Assembly (NCBI RefSeq): GCF_003148685.1
Contig: NZ_QGGR01000036.1
Span: 24,243-88,242, forward strand
Origin: Actinoplanes xinjiangensis
Lineage (GTDB): Bacteria > Actinomycetota > Actinomycetes > Mycobacteriales > Micromonosporaceae
Length of the DNA stretch: 64,000 nt
Direction of reading: 5' to 3'
Part shown: positions 36,336-45,237 of the stretch, piece after piece
Numbering within the stretch: position 1 is the stretch's first letter
Layout: each line of letters starts with the position of its first letter
The notes under the pieces: generated by a model
What the model saw: the letters and a program-made list of their open reading frames with translations, nothing else
Told to the model about the DNA's origin: nothing
Database searches by the model: none
Position numbers and translations under genes: made by a program

Positions 36336-37772
36336 TCACCCGTGGGCTTTTCCGCGACCCCCCGGCCCGGTCTTCTTTCGGGGCTTCACGGAGACCTCGA
36401 TCGGCGTGCCCTCGAAGCCGAACTCCTCGCGCAGCTTGCGCTCGATGAAGCGCAGGTAGCCGGCATCGAACGGGGCCGTCGTGAACAGCACGAACCGGGG
36501 TGGGGCGACGCCCGCCTGGGTTGCGAACAGGACCCTCGGCGCACGACCGCCGCGGACGGGGTGGGGGGTTGCCTGGGTCAGGGCGGTCAGCCACTGGTTG
36601 AGAGCACCGGTCGGGATGCGGGTCTCCCAGGACGCCAGCGCGCGCCGGATCGCGGGGGCCAGTTTGTCGACAGCGCGGCCGGTCTTGGCGGAGATGTTGA
36701 CGCGGACCGCCCAGGTCACCCGCTTGAGGTCGCGGTCGATCTCCTTGTCCAGGTAGAACCGGCGGTCGGGGTCGACCAGGTCCCACTTGTTGAAGGCGAT
36801 GACCAGGGCCCGGCCGGCCTCGATGACCTGGGTGATGACGCGCTGGTCCTGCTCGCTGATGACGTCGCCGGAGTCCAGCAGGACCACGGCGACCTCGGCG
36901 GCCTCCACGGCGCCGGCGGTGCGCAGGGACGCGTAGTACTCGGTGCCGGACGCCTGGTGGACCCGCTTGCGCAGGCCGGCGGTGTCGACGAACTGCCAGA
37001 CCTCGCCGTCCATCTCCACCAGGCTGTCGACCGGGTCGACGGTGGTGCCGGCGACCGAGTCGACGACCGCGCGCTCCTCCTTGGCCACCCGGTTCAGGAG
37101 GCTGGACTTGCCGACGTTGGGCCGGCCGACCAGCGCGACCCGGCGCGGGCCCCGCGGGCCGCCCTCGACGACCGGTGGGGTCGGCGGGAGGGCGTTGAGG
37201 ATGTCGTCGAGCAGGTCGCCGGAGCCGCGGCCGTGCAGGGCGGAGATGGGGTGCGGCTCGCCCAGGCCGAGGGACCACAGGTGGACGGCCTCGAGTTCGA
37301 GGTTCTGGTTGTCGGCCTTGTTGGCGACCAGGATGACCGGCTTGTGGCTGCGGCGCAGCATCTTGACGGCGGCCTCGTCGACGTCGGTGGCGCCGACCGA
37401 GACGTCGACCACGAACACCACCACGTCGGCGGTCTGCACGGCGATCTCGGCCTGCGCCGCGATGGCGGCGGCCCGGTCGCGGGCGTCCGGTTCCCAGCCG
37501 CCGGTGTCGACGACGGTGAACCGGCGGCCGCTCCACTGGGCGTCGTAGGGGACACGGTCGCGGGTCACGCCCGGCTTGTCCTCGACGACCGCCTGGCGGC
37601 GGCCGATGATGCGGTTGACCAGCGTCGACTTGCCGACGTTGGGGCGGCCGACGACGGCGACGACCGGGACGGGACCGGAGAAGGAGTCTTCGGCGGTGGC
37701 GGAGTCGTCCGAGTTGAAGTCGAACCCGCCCTCGAAGTCGTTGATATCGAGGCCGGCGGGAAGTTCAGTCAC
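36336..37772 (-). CDS. der: Ribosome biogenesis GTPase Der (EngA)
   Basis: This 478-residue protein has two tandem GTPase domains, the mark of Der: VAVVGRPNVGKSTLVNRIIG with VTRDRV near 35-70, and VALVGRPNVGKSSLLNRV with DTAGLRKR near 210-270. A KH-like C-terminal domain ends with a basic tail. Der acts in 50S subunit assembly. The start codon overlaps the end of cmk by a few bases, the conserved actinobacterial cmk-der arrangement. Core chromosomal gene. Confidence 0.97.
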   Translation of the reverse strand: MTELPAGLDINDFEGGFDFNSDDSATAEDSFSGPVPVVAVVGRPNVGKSTLVNRIIGRRQAVVEDKPGVTRDRVPYDAQWSGRRFTVVDTGGWEPDARDRAAAIAAQAEIAVQTADVVVFVVDVSVGATDVDEAAVKMLRRSHKPVILVANKADNQNLELEAVHLWSLGLGEPHPISALHGRGSGDLLDDILNALPPTPPVVEGGPRGPRRVALVGRPNVGKSSLLNRVAKEERAVVDSVAGTTVDPVDSLVEMDGEVWQFVDTAGLRKRVHQASGTEYYASLRTAGAVEAAEVAVVLLDSGDVISEQDQRVITQVIEAGRALVIAFNKWDLVDPDRRFYLDKEIDRDLKRVTWAVRVNISAKTGRAVDKLAPAIRRALASWETRIPTGALNQWLTALTQATPHPVRGGRAPRVLFATQAGVAPPRFVLFTTAPFDAGYLRFIERKLREEFGFEGTPIEVSVKPRKKTGPGGRGKAHG

Positions 37773-38449
37773 TTACTTACCTTGCTGTTCAGCAGATGCA
37801 GGAGGTGGGCGACGACGTCGTCGATGCCCATGCCGGTGGTGTCGACCTCGACGGCGTCGGACGCCTGCTTGAGGGGGTCGACGGCGCGGCTGGAGTCGAG
37901 CTTGTCGCGGCGGGCCAGGTCGGCCTCGGTGGCCGCGACGTCGGTGGCGTCCTCGGCGCTGCGCCGGGCGGCGCGGGCCGCGGCGGACGCGGTGAGGTAG
38001 ACCTTGAGGTCGGCGTCGGGGGCGACCACGGAGGCGATGTCGCGGCCCTCGACGACGATGCGCGGGTGGCCGGCGATGATGGCCTGCTGGAGGGCGACGA
38101 GGTGTTTGCGCACGGCCGGGACGGCGGCGACCGCGGAGACGGCGCCGGTGACCTCAGGGCCACGGATCGGGGCGTCGACGTTGGTGCCGTTGGCGGCGAA
38201 GTGCGGGGCGGACGGATCGGTGCCGATCGACAGCTCGGTCTCCAGCGCGATCTTGGCGATCGCGTCGGGATCGGCCAGGTCGGCGCCGCCCTGGAGGACG
38301 GCCCAGGTGATGGCCCGGTACATGGCTCCCGTGTCGAGGTAGACACCGTCGACCGCGGAGGCGAGGCGCCGGGACACGGTGGATTTGCCGGATCCGGAGG
38401 GGCCGTCGACGGCCACCACGCACTTCTCCGGCCGTTCGTGAAGTGCCAC
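37769..38449 (-). CDS. cmk: (d)CMP kinase
   Basis: A 226-residue cytidylate kinase with P-loop AVDGPSGSGKSTVSRRLA (about 13-30) and the family segments YLDTGAMYRAITW, VEGRDIASVVAPDADLKVYLTAS and RARRS-type lid arginines. It phosphorylates CMP/dCMP with ATP. Same operon as der, which follows with a 4-nt overlap. An AGGAGGAA-like site precedes the ATG. Confidence 0.97.
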   Translation of the reverse strand: MALHERPEKCVVAVDGPSGSGKSTVSRRLASAVDGVYLDTGAMYRAITWAVLQGGADLADPDAIAKIALETELSIGTDPSAPHFAANGTNVDAPIRGPEVTGAVSAVAAVPAVRKHLVALQQAIIAGHPRIVVEGRDIASVVAPDADLKVYLTASAAARAARRSAEDATDVAATEADLARRDKLDSSRAVDPLKQASDAVEVDTTGMGIDDVVAHLLHLLNSKVSK

Positions 38450-38538
38450 CGTTCCTCCTGAGGGATTGCCACCGCCGAACCAACCCTCCCATTGTGCCGA
38501 AGAGCGTGGCCATCGACGAACCGGGGCCGGTCCGCTAT

Positions 38539-38554
38539 GTTACCCATGAGTAAC
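38539..38554 (+). promoter_or_regulatory. TetR-type operator-like palindrome upstream of the enoyl-CoA hydratase gene
   Basis: GTTACCCATGAGTAAC is palindromic except at one position pair and ends two bases before the AGGAGG ribosome binding site of the downstream gene. TetR regulators of acyl-CoA metabolism often bind such TTAC-n-GTAA sites. No regulator gene lies next to it. Confidence 0.45.
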
Positions 38555-38568
38555 TAAGGAGGCCTGCC

Positions 38569-39231
38569 ATGCCGACCCTGGACCGTCACGACGACGTCTT
38601 CGTTCTCGACCTCGGCGACACCGAGAACCGTCTGCACCCCGACCTGATCACCGCCGTCAACGGCCTGCTCGACGAGGTCGAGAAGGCCCCGTCCCCCGCG
38701 GCGCTCGTGACGACCGCCACCGGAAAGCACTACAGCCTGGGGCTCGACCTCGACTGGCTCGTCGCACACGCGGATCAGCAGGCGGCGTACATCGCTTCCG
38801 TACAGGAACTGCTCGCCCGCCTGTTGGCCCTGCCCATGGTGACCGTCGCGGCCATGCCCGGCCACGTCTTCGCCGGAGGCGCCATGGTGTCGCTCGCCCA
38901 CGACCTGAGGGTCATGCGCGCCGACCGCGGCTTCTGGTGCCTGCCGGAGGCGGACATCAACCTGCCCTTCACCCCCGGCATGAGCGCCCTCATCCAGGCC
39001 CGGCTCACCCCGCAGACCGCGCACGAGGCGATGGTCACCGCCCGCCGTTACGGCGGCCTCGAAGCCGCCGAACGCCACATCATCGACCAGGCGGTCCCCG
39101 CCGACGCCGTCCTTCCCACCGCGATCTCCCTCGCTCAGGCCCAGGCCGGCAAGGCCGGCCCGACACTCGCCACGATCAAAACCCGCCTGTACCCCGGCGT
39201 CCTGCAAGCCCTCCGCTCAAACCAGCTTTAG
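38569..39231 (+). CDS. Enoyl-CoA hydratase/isomerase family protein
   Basis: A 220-residue crotonase-fold protein with strong AGGAGG ribosome binding site. The oxyanion-hole segments are HYSLGLDLDWL and GHVFAGGAMVSLAHDLRVM. Glu in FWCLPEADINLPF is at the position of the catalytic glutamate of delta3,delta2-enoyl-CoA isomerases, and the second glutamate of hydratases seems absent, so isomerase activity is more likely than hydration. It is monocistronic and divergent from cmk. Confidence 0.85.
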   Translation: MPTLDRHDDVFVLDLGDTENRLHPDLITAVNGLLDEVEKAPSPAALVTTATGKHYSLGLDLDWLVAHADQQAAYIASVQELLARLLALPMVTVAAMPGHVFAGGAMVSLAHDLRVMRADRGFWCLPEADINLPFTPGMSALIQARLTPQTAHEAMVTARRYGGLEAAERHIIDQAVPADAVLPTAISLAQAQAGKAGPTLATIKTRLYPGVLQALRSNQL

Positions 39232-39297
39232 AGGTACGCCCCGCGAGCCCCGCCGAGCGCAAGAGGCACCACCACTCCCCCGGCCCACGGCGGTCAC

Positions 39298-39330
39298 CCG
39301 AGGGCTGCGCTCCGAGCCCGCAGCCCTCGG
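39298..39330. terminator. Intergenic hairpin between convergent enoyl-CoA hydratase and EamA genes
   Basis: A perfect 12-bp stem (39298-39309 with 39319-39330) and 9-nt loop, without U-tract. It is in the 455-bp gap 39232-39686, which holds no recognisable gene. Confidence 0.6.
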
Positions 39331-39686
39331 TGGCGATGCCCGCACCCGCGCACCAACCGTGGCCGTGGCATGACCGGCGATCGGCGGGGTGACCCGCCGC
39401 CGAGTGGGCAGCGCAGGCCCGGCAACGGGGAGAAATCGCTGCTCAGCAATGCACTGCCATCCAGGAGCCGAAGAAAGCGGGCATCGACCGGAACCGTCAT
39501 GCCCCGATCCTGCCCGCCGGGTACGACATTTTTCGGCCGCCCAGCGCCGGGCCCGGGTGGCCGTCTCCAGACCGGCACACCCGAGCCCACGAACTCCCGG
39601 CTCCGACACCTGCGCATCTCCAGCGAGACGGACCCGAATGGGCACTCTGCGGCTACGGGAGACAGCGTTCCGGTTCCGGTCGATCT

Positions 39687-40601
39687 CTAGCGGGACGGGG
39701 CCGGAGTGGGGTCGGGAGTGGGCGTGCGGCGGCTGCGGGAGACGGCGACACCGGCCAGGCACAGGGCGCCGCCGAGCAGGGTCAGCCAGCCGGGGACCTC
39801 GCCGAGGACCAGCCAGGACATGACGACCACGACGGCGGGGACCGCGTACGTCGTGGAGCCCATCCTGCCGGCGGTCGTGCGGGCCAGCGCGTACGCCCAG
39901 GTCGTGAACGCGATCGCGGTGGGGAAGACGCCGAGGTAGACGACGTTCAGGGTGATCGACAGCGGGGCCTCGGAGACGTCCGAGATCAGCCGGCCGGCGA
40001 ACGGAAGGCAGGCGATCGCCCCGATCACACAACCGAACGTGGTGGCCTGCAGCGCGGTGGCGTGTTTCAGCGCGGGCTTCTGGGCCACCACGCCGGCGGC
40101 GTAGGTGACGGCCGCCACCAGGCACAGGACGACGCCGAGGATCGACGTGCGGCCGCCGCCGGACATGGAGAAGCCGACCACGAGGGTGCCGAGGAACGAC
40201 ACGACGATGCCGGCGAGCAGCCGGGGCGGGAAACCCTCGTGCAGGAGCCAGCCGGCGAGCAGGGCCATGACGGCCGGGCCGACGTTGACGAGCATCGCGG
40301 CGGTGCCGGCGTCGACGAGCTGTTCACCCCAGTTGAGGGCGACCATGTAGAGGCCGAACCAGATCACTCCGGAGATGATGATTCCCGGCCAGGCGGGGCG
40401 TGGTGGGAGCCCTTGACGGCTGATCGCCAGGAGGATCACCAGCGTGACGGCCCCGGCGAGCAGCCGGCCCAGGGCCAGGGAGCCCGGCGAGAAGTGCGGG
40501 GCCGCGGCCCGGATACCGACGAACGCGGACGCCCAGAGGACGACGGTGATCGTTGCCGCGGCGATGGCAGCGCGCGACGGGCGTACCGAATCGGGGGTCA
40601 T
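39687..40601 (-). CDS. EamA/DMT-family membrane transporter
   Basis: A 304-residue protein with about ten hydrophobic segments in two repeats, as in EamA (drug/metabolite transporter) exporters. The N-terminal repeat begins ATITVVLWASAFVGIRAAAP, the classical motif, and the second repeat has VYLGVFPTAIAFTTWAYALA, GRMGSTTYAVPAVVVVMSWL. The C-terminal tail (SRSRRTPTPDPTPAPSR) is basic and proline-rich. Substrate unknown. Confidence 0.9.
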   Translation of the reverse strand: MTPDSVRPSRAAIAAATITVVLWASAFVGIRAAAPHFSPGSLALGRLLAGAVTLVILLAISRQGLPPRPAWPGIIISGVIWFGLYMVALNWGEQLVDAGTAAMLVNVGPAVMALLAGWLLHEGFPPRLLAGIVVSFLGTLVVGFSMSGGGRTSILGVVLCLVAAVTYAAGVVAQKPALKHATALQATTFGCVIGAIACLPFAGRLISDVSEAPLSITLNVVYLGVFPTAIAFTTWAYALARTTAGRMGSTTYAVPAVVVVMSWLVLGEVPGWLTLLGGALCLAGVAVSRSRRTPTPDPTPAPSR

Positions 40602-40665
40602 GGGAGCAAGCCAAGCGTGCCGCGCGGCTGGGCGCTAGCGAGAATCGGACCTGGCGTTGCCGATG

Positions 40666-41577
40666 TCACAGCAGGCCGAGGGCCTGCACGGCCTCGAAAG
40701 CGGGGGTACGCACGGCGTAGCGGGTGATGCCCCAGCGCTTTTCGTGGCGCTCGATGGAGGCGCGGATCTCCTCGACGGTGCCGATCAGCACGAACGGTGC
40801 GGCAAGCAGATCAGAAACGGACACACCGATCTCTGCCGCGTGGGGCGCCGCGACCGATTCGGCATCGTCGGTGATCTCCATGATCTGGACGAGGGCCTCC
40901 AGCGGCGGTGGCGTCTGCCGGCCGGCGGCACCGGCGTGGACCTGCTCGATCTGGGCGTCGACCTGGTCCGGCCGCCAGCGGACGGTGTGACTGTGGCCGT
41001 CGGGAAGGGTGCGGCCGAGCCCGGACAGGCCGACGATGTCGGCGTGCGCGCCGGCCCAGCGCAGCAGGCGGGTGTTCGCGGTGCCGAGCAGCAGCGGGAC
41101 ACGCTCCTGAACGGGGCGCGGCTTGTCGAGGCGGGCTTCGTGCGCGTCGAGGTGCGGGGTGTGCACGGTGACGGTGCCGCCGTCCAGCAGAGCGCGAACG
41201 GCGTCCGCGACGGCGATGCAGCGTTCCACACGACCGGGGACGTCGGGGCGTTCGCGGCCGACGGCGAGCCATTCGGCGGGGGTGTGGCCGGCGCCGAGGC
41301 CGACGCGGGCACGGCCGCCGGAGACGACGTCGAGGGTGGCGACGTCGGCGGCGAGCAGCAGCGGTTCGCGGATGCCTGCGTTGGCGACGTAGGCGCCGAG
41401 GGTGATGCGGCTGGTCACGGCGGCCGCGGCGGCGAGGGCGACGTAGGGTGCGGCGCACGCGCCGGGGTGGTCGGCGGCCTGGAGGGTGTCGAAGCCGGCG
41501 TCTTCGGCGCGGCGGGCGAGGTCCAGCCAGGAGGCGGCATCAACGGGCTGCGCCTGGAGCGCGAAAGTGGTCACCAC
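40666..41577 (-). CDS. LLM-class (luciferase-like) F420-dependent oxidoreductase
   Basis: A 303-residue TIM-barrel bacterial luciferase-like protein. Family segments include LARRAEDAGFDTLQAADHPG at the N terminus, SRITLGAYVANAGIREP, VVSGGRARVGLGAGHTPAEW and the C-terminal FVLIGTVEEIRASIERHEKRWGITRYAV. Actinobacterial members mostly use F420; the substrate is unknown. Same strand and direction as the EamA gene, 64 bp apart. Confidence 0.88.
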   Translation of the reverse strand: MVTTFALQAQPVDAASWLDLARRAEDAGFDTLQAADHPGACAAPYVALAAAAAVTSRITLGAYVANAGIREPLLLAADVATLDVVSGGRARVGLGAGHTPAEWLAVGRERPDVPGRVERCIAVADAVRALLDGGTVTVHTPHLDAHEARLDKPRPVQERVPLLLGTANTRLLRWAGAHADIVGLSGLGRTLPDGHSHTVRWRPDQVDAQIEQVHAGAAGRQTPPPLEALVQIMEITDDAESVAAPHAAEIGVSVSDLLAAPFVLIGTVEEIRASIERHEKRWGITRYAVRTPAFEAVQALGLL

Positions 41578-41663
41578 CCGAGCCTCCCATTCGGCTCCAG
41601 ACGGATCGAAGAATTTCTGCGTACGGCAGACGCCGCGGGTCCGGCTGGCGGAGCGGGTGTGAG

Positions 41664-43184
41664 TCAGCAGGCCTGCGGCAACTCGGCGCGCATGTCCGGT
41701 TCGAACTCCTGGTAGGTGCCCTTCCGGGTCTTCTTCGCGCGGTACATCGCCAGGTCGGCCTCCTCCAGCAGGCGTTCGGCGGAGCGGCCTCCGCTGTAGG
41801 CGACGCCCACGCTGGCGCGGGTGAGGACGGTGCGGCCGGCTATGTCGTACGGCCGGGCGATGGCGTCGATGACCCGCTGGGCGATGTCGCGGGCCTGGTC
41901 GCGGTAGGTGAGCGGGTCCAGGAGTACGGCGAATTCGTCGCCGCCGAGGCGGGCCGGCATGTCGGTGTCGCGGATGGCGGCGCGGAGCCGGCCGGCGACC
42001 GCTCGGAGCAGCTCGTCGCCCGCGGCGTGGCCGAGAGTGTCGTTGACCTGCTTGAAAAGGTCCAGGTCGAGGTAGAGCAGGGCGGCGGTGCCCCCGGTGA
42101 TGGTCTCCTCGACACGTTGCAGGAACAGGGCCCGGTTCGGCAGGCGGGTCAGCGGGTCGTGCTTGGCCTCGTGCACGGCGGCGAGAGTGTGTGCGCCGGT
42201 CAGCGCGAGGCTGGCCTGCTCGGCGAACGCGGCGAGCACATCGCGGCGCTCGGCCTCCCTAACCTCCGCACCGACACCGTCAGCGGAAACGATCACGGCA
42301 GGCGAAACAGCGCCCCCGGGCGAAACGGCGCCTATTCCGGCGGGCGACACGGCGGCAGGCAAAGCAGCGGCGGACGAAGCAGCGGCAGCAGGTGAGGCAA
42401 AGGTGGGTGAGACGGCGGTGATCACGAGGGCTCCGGCCACGTCGCCGTTGATGTGGACCGGCGCGGCCTCCAGGTCACCGCAGGTGACCGGTGCCCCCGC
42501 CGTCGCCGCGCGGTCCGCGGCGTAGATCAGGTCCTCGTGGTGGTCGCCGCAGACGGAGGCGACCGCGTCGCGCAGCACGAGTGCCACCGTCACCCCGTCG
42601 AGCAGGCCCGCCGCGCTGGAGGTGATCATGTCGAGGACCTCGGCGAGGGGCCGCTGGCCCGCCGACCGCTGGACGCGCAGCAGCGTCTCCAGCAGGCGTT
42701 CCCGGCGTTCCAGGGCCTCCACCAGCTCAAGGCGGGCGGCCGCCTCCCGCTCCTGGGCGAGGCGGAGACGGCGTTCCGCCTCCAGGGTGCGCAGACTGCG
42801 CAGCGCCAGCCCCAGGACCCGGGCCATGCCCTGCAGCATCTGCCGTTCCTCGGCCGCGAACGGTTCGTCGGCGCGGGCGACGACCAGGCGGTCGGGGGTG
42901 CCCGAGTCCCGGTCCAGGACGTGCACGGTCACGTGCATGGGGCCGGCGCCGGGGAACGTCGTCTCGTCGCATCCGGGGCCGAGGCTGGTGAACAGCGATG
43001 TCGACGGGGCCCGGCCGAGGCCGACCGACGCCGGGACCTCGTCGCCGCAGATCACCGCGGCCACCTCGGCGTCCGTCGCCTCGGTGGCGCGCTGGACGGC
43101 GAGGCGGGCGGCGGTGGACACGGTTCCGGCGCGGGTGATGGCGCTGAAGAACTCGGTCAGCTGCAGGGTCGACCAGCCGGACAT
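41664..43184 (-). CDS. GAF-GGDEF diguanylate cyclase
   Basis: A 506-residue protein: an N-terminal GAF-like sensor (about 15-130), a coiled segment (LRTLEAERRLRLAQEREAA), a second GAF-like region, and a GGDEF domain beginning HDPLTRLPNRALF. The active-site loop is intact (LGGDEFAVLL) and RDTD lies exactly five residues before GGDEF, so the product-inhibition I-site is present. An Ala/Ser/Pro-rich insertion of about 55 residues interrupts the second sensor region. It starts 4 bp after the stop of the FIST gene, so both are one operon; c-di-GMP synthesis is probably tuned by the FIST sensor. Confidence 0.92.
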   Translation of the reverse strand: MSGWSTLQLTEFFSAITRAGTVSTAARLAVQRATEATDAEVAAVICGDEVPASVGLGRAPSTSLFTSLGPGCDETTFPGAGPMHVTVHVLDRDSGTPDRLVVARADEPFAAEERQMLQGMARVLGLALRSLRTLEAERRLRLAQEREAAARLELVEALERRERLLETLLRVQRSAGQRPLAEVLDMITSSAAGLLDGVTVALVLRDAVASVCGDHHEDLIYAADRAATAGAPVTCGDLEAAPVHINGDVAGALVITAVSPTFASPAAAASSAAALPAAVSPAGIGAVSPGGAVSPAVIVSADGVGAEVREAERRDVLAAFAEQASLALTGAHTLAAVHEAKHDPLTRLPNRALFLQRVEETITGGTAALLYLDLDLFKQVNDTLGHAAGDELLRAVAGRLRAAIRDTDMPARLGGDEFAVLLDPLTYRDQARDIAQRVIDAIARPYDIAGRTVLTRASVGVAYSGGRSAERLLEEADLAMYRAKKTRKGTYQEFEPDMRAELPQAC

Positions 43185-43188
43185 GACC

Positions 43189-44352
43189 TCAGCCGAGGGC
43201 GAGTGCGACGACGGTCAGATGGTGCATGCCCTTGGCCTGCGGTTTGCGGACGATCTCGCCGTTGGAGTAGAAGCCGCCGTACGGGATCGGCTTGATCGCG
43301 TCGTGCAGGCGGGACGCGGCGAGGTCGGTGCCGTCGGGGCCGAGCGCGATCGACCGTACGCAACAGTCGAAGACCAGCAGGCCGAGGGCTTCCGAAGGAA
43401 GACCGGAGGTGGCCTCGACGGCAGCGGTGGAGGCGGCGTCGACGATGCCCTCGGGGTCGGCCTCCATGAACCAGACCATCGCGCCTTCGGGGGTGTCGGC
43501 GAGCCCGGAGATGGACCGGGTCGCCGGGTCGGCCTGGAAGATGACCCGGATGTCCTCGCCGGTGCGGCGGGCCAGTCCGAGCGGGCGGATGGTGGCGAAG
43601 TTGAGGAACGCGGCGGGGTCGTCGGCCAGGGCCGGGTCGGCGCCGGTGCGGCGCAGGTAGACGTCGAGGGCGGGTTCGCCGTCGAGTTCGAAGATGGTGC
43701 CGGATTCGCTGCGGGAGACGACCATCGGCTCGCCGGTCTTGCGCCAGCCGTGGGCGATGCCGATGCCGAACGGGGCGGGTGAACCGAGGGCCGCGCCGAG
43801 GACCGCGTTCGGCAGGAGCTGCACGGTGGTGCCGTCGCTGAAGAAGTGGAAGGTGCCGGTCTGGGTGACGTTGTCGCCGGCGCAGCCGCCGACCAGGGGT
43901 ACGAGGGCGCCGGCGACGGTGTAGGCGCCGCGGACCATCTCCTGCTGGTCGCTGCTGCGGCCGTCGCCGAGCAGCAGGACGACCCGGTTCTCGGCGTCGA
44001 CGTCGTCGAGGCAGGAGGCGGCGCGGATGCCGGCCTCGTACAGGTCGTCGACGTCGCGGGGGACGGCGCGCACCGACACGTCGTAGCCGCCGAGGGCGTT
44101 GACGACGACGCCGGCGCCGCCACCGTCGGCGGTGAACTCGCCGGACGTGGAGCAGCCGATCATGAGGACGTCGCCGCCGGCTTCGGCGTGCACGGCCTCG
44201 GCCATCTCCCGGGTGGCGTGGGTGAGCGACGCGAAGACGATCAGCAGGCCGGCGCGGCGCCCGCCGAGGGCATCCCGGCAGGCCTGGGTTCCGGCTGTCG
44301 CGGGATCCGCCGCCAGGCTACGTCCGACTCCGAACCACCGATCCGCGCCCAT
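43189..44352 (-). CDS. FIST-domain sensor protein
   Basis: A protein of 387 residues from the ATG at 44352 (preceded by GGGAG); a GTG at 44358 would add two. FIST N-terminal domain: GLLIVFASLTHATREMAEAV, IGCSTSGEFTADG; FIST C-terminal domain: GLPSEALGLLVFDCCVR, IPYGGFYSNGEIV. FIST proteins are small-molecule sensors, often encoded with GGDEF or chemotaxis proteins. The downstream GGDEF gene begins 4 bp after its stop. Confidence 0.92.
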   Translation of the reverse strand: MGADRWFGVGRSLAADPATAGTQACRDALGGRRAGLLIVFASLTHATREMAEAVHAEAGGDVLMIGCSTSGEFTADGGGAGVVVNALGGYDVSVRAVPRDVDDLYEAGIRAASCLDDVDAENRVVLLLGDGRSSDQQEMVRGAYTVAGALVPLVGGCAGDNVTQTGTFHFFSDGTTVQLLPNAVLGAALGSPAPFGIGIAHGWRKTGEPMVVSRSESGTIFELDGEPALDVYLRRTGADPALADDPAAFLNFATIRPLGLARRTGEDIRVIFQADPATRSISGLADTPEGAMVWFMEADPEGIVDAASTAAVEATSGLPSEALGLLVFDCCVRSIALGPDGTDLAASRLHDAIKPIPYGGFYSNGEIVRKPQAKGMHHLTVVALALG

Positions 44353-44553
44353 GTGCACTCCCGAGGTCAGCGGCTCGCGGTGCGACCCGTCCGGAAGAGA
44401 TGTTCGGCGGTCCGGTCCGTCTTTTTACACATTTCGTACGGCCTACCGGGGCCACTGTGCCCGTCCGGCGCGAGGCAGGCCGGACACCGGGCCGCCAGGG
44501 CGCCGCACGGGCGGCGGCGGAATGTCACCGCTGTGAACGCATCCCCGGCGATC

Positions 44554-45190
44554 ATGAGCAGGTCTGCTCGCCGCCGGCCTGGCCGGCATCCTCGCCCTGA
44601 CCGTCGCCGGCACCGCACCCGCCCTCGCCGCCTACCCCGACCCGGGCGTCGTGACCGGCTCGACCAACGCCCACGACCCGACGATCGTGAAGCGCCCCAC
44701 CGGCGGGTACCTACTGGCCACCACCGGCGACGGCATCACCCTGAAGACGTCGGCCGACCGCACCGCCTTCGCCGACGCCGGCCGGGCGTTCCCGAACGGC
44801 ACGTCGTGGGCCACCTCCTACACCGGCGGCAGTGCCAACCTGTGGGCGCCGGACCTCTCCTACCGCAACGGCAGGTACTGGCTGTGCTACTCCGCCTCGA
44901 CGTTCGGTTCCAGCCGGTCGGCGATCTTCCTGGCCACCAGCACCACCGGTGCGTCCGGCAGCTGGACCTACGCCGGCAAGGTGATCGAGTCGACCACGAG
45001 CACCGGCTGGAACGCCATCGACCCGACCCTGACGGTCACCCCGTCCGGCGAGTGGTGGCTGACCTTCGGCTCGTTCTGGTCCGGCATCAAGATGGTCACG
45101 ACACCGATGCCGACGTGCTCGTCCGGCACCGCGAAGCTCGGCATCAACCTGCTGGGCTGGGACTCCTCGGCCTGGCCGTACGTCTACTGA
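44554..45190 (+). pseudogene. Decayed GH43 endo-1,5-alpha-L-arabinanase
   Basis: The sequence preserves the GH43 start (STNAHDPTIVKRPTGGYLL, catalytic-base Asp in HDPTI), SANLWAPDLSY and WNAIDPTL (Asp), then SFWSGIKMV. After that it jumps to KLGINLLGWDSSAWPYVY, the usual end of the catalytic domain, so about 100 residues holding the general acid are missing. A signal peptide (LLAAGLAGILALTVAGTAPA) is present but in a different frame from the only good start (ATG 44554), with a stop between, which needs a 1-nt indel. I conclude it is a pseudogene. A GTG at 44651 would give 180 residues without signal. Confidence 0.75.
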
Positions 45191-45195
45191 GCCGG

Positions 45196-45230
45196 ACGGC
45201 GCCGGCACTCCTCCCTGGTGCCGGCGCCGT
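45196..45230. terminator. Bidirectional hairpin terminator
   Basis: A perfect 13-bp stem (ACGGCGCCGGCAC at 45196-45208 with 45218-45230) with a 9-nt loop lies in the 47-bp gap between two convergent genes. Confidence 0.7.
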
Positions 45231-45237
45231 CGGTGGT

